Shown: piece by piece, positions 53,018 through 53,527 of the stretch | Layout of the letters: the number at the start of each line of letters is the position of its first letter | How positions within the stretch are numbered: position 1 is the first letter of the stretch | DNA from: an uncultured Eubacteriales bacterium | GTDB lineage: Bacteria; Bacillota; Clostridia; Lachnospirales; Lachnospiraceae | Direction: 5' to 3' | Assembly (NCBI GenBank): GCA_900539455.1 | Contig: UQCD01000016.1 | Span: 1-53,527, forward strand | Length of the DNA stretch: 53,527 nucleotides | Notes under the pieces: generated by a model | Told to the model about the DNA's origin: nothing | The model's input: only the letters and a program-made list of their open reading frames with translations | The model's database searches: none | Program-made: the position numbers and the translations under genes

Positions 53018-53527
53018 ATATCATGGAATCGGAAGGTAGAAATCCAGCATCACACCTAAAGAATGCTTTGGAATATATTCAGAATCCAGATAAGACAGAA
53101 GAATGTGTACTGGTGGGCGGTATTAACTGCCTGCCAGATACAGCATTTGAGCAGATGGAAGAGACAAAGAACATTTTTCATAAGACGGGTAAAAGGCAGG
53201 GGTATCATGTGATCATATCATTTTCACCGGAAGAAAAAGTGACGGCAGAGCAGGCAATGTATGTGCTGGAGCACTTTGCGAAGGATGTGCTTAGTGATGA
53301 TTATGAGGCTGTGTATGCAGTCCACACAGACAGAGAGCATATGCATGGACATCTTATCTGGAACAGTGTCAGCATGACAACTGGCAAGAAATACAATTCA
53401 CCTAAAAGCAACTGGAAGAACCATCTCCAGCCTATTACAAATAAATATTGTGATGAACTGGGGCTTGCTATCATGCCGGCAGAGTACAGCAGGAATCCAA
53501 AGAATATCAGCAGGGACAAGTGGGAAA
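52996..53527 (+). CDS. Relaxase (VirD2/MobA type), N-terminal part
   Basis: The first 177 residues of a relaxase cut by the window end. It has MAITKILNIMES, GYHVIISFSPEE, the metal-binding HTDREHMHGHLIWNSV (three-His HxDxxHxHxH type, about 111-126) and a KYNSPKSNWKNH segment, as in MOB-P relaxases. It nicks oriT and leads the strand into the recipient. GGAGG lies 10 bp before the ATG. Whether the element is self-conjugative or only mobilizable cannot be seen here. Confidence 0.9.
   Translation, partial: MAITKILNIMESEGRNPASHLKNALEYIQNPDKTEECVLVGGINCLPDTAFEQMEETKNIFHKTGKRQGYHVIISFSPEEKVTAEQAMYVLEHFAKDVLSDDYEAVYAVHTDREHMHGHLIWNSVSMTTGKKYNSPKSNWKNHLQPITNKYCDELGLAIMPAEYSRNPKNISRDKWE

Noticed and set aside
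1..53527. tRNA or rRNA genes
   Set aside because: None recognised on reading either strand; the integrase therefore does not appear to use a tRNA site here.

Overview
The window looks like the chromosome of a motile, spore-forming, AT-rich Firmicute of the Lachnospiraceae type (Roseburia/Agathobacter/Lachnospira-like). This rests on low GC, AGGAGG ribosome sites, TTGACA/TATAAT promoters, spoIIID, a Bacillus/Clostridium flagellar gene order and CsrA/FliW control of flagellin. The genus is my inference.

Layout. 1-8.1 kb: start of a Fur/PerR-type regulator, pyruvate kinase, a trigger-factor-like lipoprotein, a ClC transporter, spoIIID, and an OPT transporter paired with a zinc-ribbon protein. 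8.4-16.8 kb: chemoreceptor, mbl, two rod/hook genes, a FlgJ-type rod-binding protein, recD2, comF. 16.8-31.1 kb: flagellar late cluster yvyF, [foreign 2.3-kb segment], flgM, flgN, flgK, a second flgK, flgL, fliW, csrA, flaG, fliD, fliS, fliT-like, hag. 31.4-45.3 kb: HD-GYP protein, CYTH protein, sugar-ABC ATPase, CdaR-type regulator, ftsE-ftsX-M23 peptidase-ctpA, uvrB, uvrA. 45.4-49.2 kb: small orphan genes, a Cro/CI-type regulator, guaA. 49.3 kb to the end: an integrative mobilizable or conjugative element just downstream of guaA, with integrase, regulator, excisionase-like gene, hairpin array, candidate oriT, mobC and a relaxase cut by the window end.

How the parts work together. The flagellar genes carry three near-identical sigma-28 promoters (before flgM, flaG and hag), each TAAA-15 nt-TCCGATA. 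The hag leader has a GGA-loop hairpin plus a GGA-containing ribosome site, the arrangement CsrA uses; csrA and its antagonist fliW lie 4 kb upstream. FtsEX, the coiled-coil M23 hydrolase and CtpA form a cell-wall remodelling block. UvrB and UvrA sit together behind a possible LexA box.

Most unusual material. (1) An array of about eleven small hairpins (52081-52444) in the mobile element, built of 32-bp monomers grouped in threes with a 108-109 bp super-period, ending next to a candidate IncP-like oriT. (2) A palindromic MITE-like element with a 6-bp target duplication that supplies the stop codon of yvyF, with an inverted relative 2 kb away on the other side of foreign cargo. (3) A likely small RNA with its own promoter and terminator between the integrase and regulator genes. 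Coordinates were read by eye and protein families recognised from memory; no search was run.
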